DNA of 64,000 nt from Janibacter indicus. Lineage in GTDB: Bacteria; Actinomycetota; Actinomycetes; Actinomycetales; Dermatophilaceae. The stretch is from assembly GCF_900176385.1 (NCBI RefSeq), contig NZ_FWXN01000012.1, forward strand, positions 1 to 64,000. Direction: 5' to 3'. A program made the translations under genes and the position numbers. Shown here piece by piece: positions 63,816 through 64,000 of the stretch (position 1 is the stretch's first letter; each line of letters opens with the position of its first letter). The notes beneath the pieces were generated by a model. That model was not told where the DNA came from. It saw nothing but the letters and a program-made list of their open reading frames with translations, and searched no databases.

Positions 63816-64000
63816 ATGCGAGTCCTGCTCGTCGAGGACGACGACCGGGTGGTGGCGGCACTCACCCCCGCCCTGCGCCGCGCGCACCTCACCGTGATCC
63901 GCGCGGGCACCGCGGCCGAGGCGGTCGAGGCCGCTCCCGGGGCCGACCTGGTCCTGCTCGACATGGGGCTGCCCGACCAGGACGGCCTGACCGTCTGCCG
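63816..64000 (+). CDS. response regulator receiver domain, cut by the window edge
   Basis: The first 61 residues of a receiver: VLLVEDDDRV (acidic pocket) and DLVLLDMGLPDQDGLTV, with the phosphorylated Asp at about residue 49. The output domain is outside the window. GAGGAG lies four bases before the ATG. It is divergent from the TRAP operon, as two-component systems that control TRAP transporters often are, so it is the best candidate regulator; the kinase should be just to the right. Confidence 0.85.
   Translation, partial: MRVLLVEDDDRVVAALTPALRRAHLTVIRAGTAAEAVEAAPGADLVLLDMGLPDQDGLTVC

Overview
The window is a 64 kb stretch of very GC-rich actinobacterial chromosome. The gene content (RpfB-type resuscitation factor, three-subunit SdhCAB, Rex followed directly by haem genes, RadA-DisA, ClpC, bacterial Ku, and the small Cox24-like protein plus excisionase-type regulator beside an epimerase and a PlsC-like acyltransferase) fits the order Micrococcales. 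An Intrasporangiaceae-like genus is my best inference, but the family is not proven by what I can see. No rRNA, tRNA or CRISPR array was recognised. The only mobile DNA is the tail of an IS481-type transposase at the left edge.

Layout. 1-845: transposase tail and a MarR regulator. 868-8720 (minus): ABC-F ATPase, ispE and rsmA, then rpfB-like, tatD and metG. 8812-11226: membrane proteins and a TetR regulator with a probable operator in front of a tiny membrane protein. 11236-15633 (minus): sdhC-sdhA-sdhB plus an LppX/LprG-like lipoprotein. 16635-24252 (minus): a tetrapyrrole block, rex-hemA-hemC-cobA/hemD-hemB-marR chained by four-base stop/start overlaps, with hemL following; a Rex operator overlaps the rex promoter. 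24387-27810 (minus): glutaredoxin-like protein, acyltransferase with a histone-like tail, epimerase, Cox24-like mini-protein and HTH protein. 27983-37046: AcuC deacetylase, TrkA-type protein, acetyltransferases, proC with proline dehydrogenase, lipid kinase, ABC exporter, sugar isomerase, Ppx. 37108-44147 (plus): Cys-rich protein, FAD oxidase, then radA-disA-propeller protein-mutY. 44176-48828: ArgA-type acetyltransferase, LVIVD protein, DUF305 lipoprotein, and an ArsR-SRPBCC-DinB cassette. 49067-56942: clpC with a ClgR-like box, a monooxygenase, two DUF4328 paralogues, flavin reductase, nei2, ku and a secreted protein. 57005-63714 (minus): a tightly overlapping operon with a TAXI-type TRAP transporter, a glutaryl-CoA dehydrogenase-like enzyme, a class III CoA-transferase and L-2-hydroxyglutarate oxidase, facing a response regulator cut by the right edge.

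The most coherent new biology is that last operon: uptake plus both known branches of glutarate / L-2-hydroxyglutarate breakdown under one promoter. Three genome-style features recur: a -10 box (TA-N3-T) 6-7 bases before the start codon at about twenty genes, implying widespread leaderless transcription; GC-rich hairpins at gene ends, often with the stop codon inside the stem; and a heavily repeated CGAAGGG word, sometimes in inverted pairs, both in terminators and inside genes.
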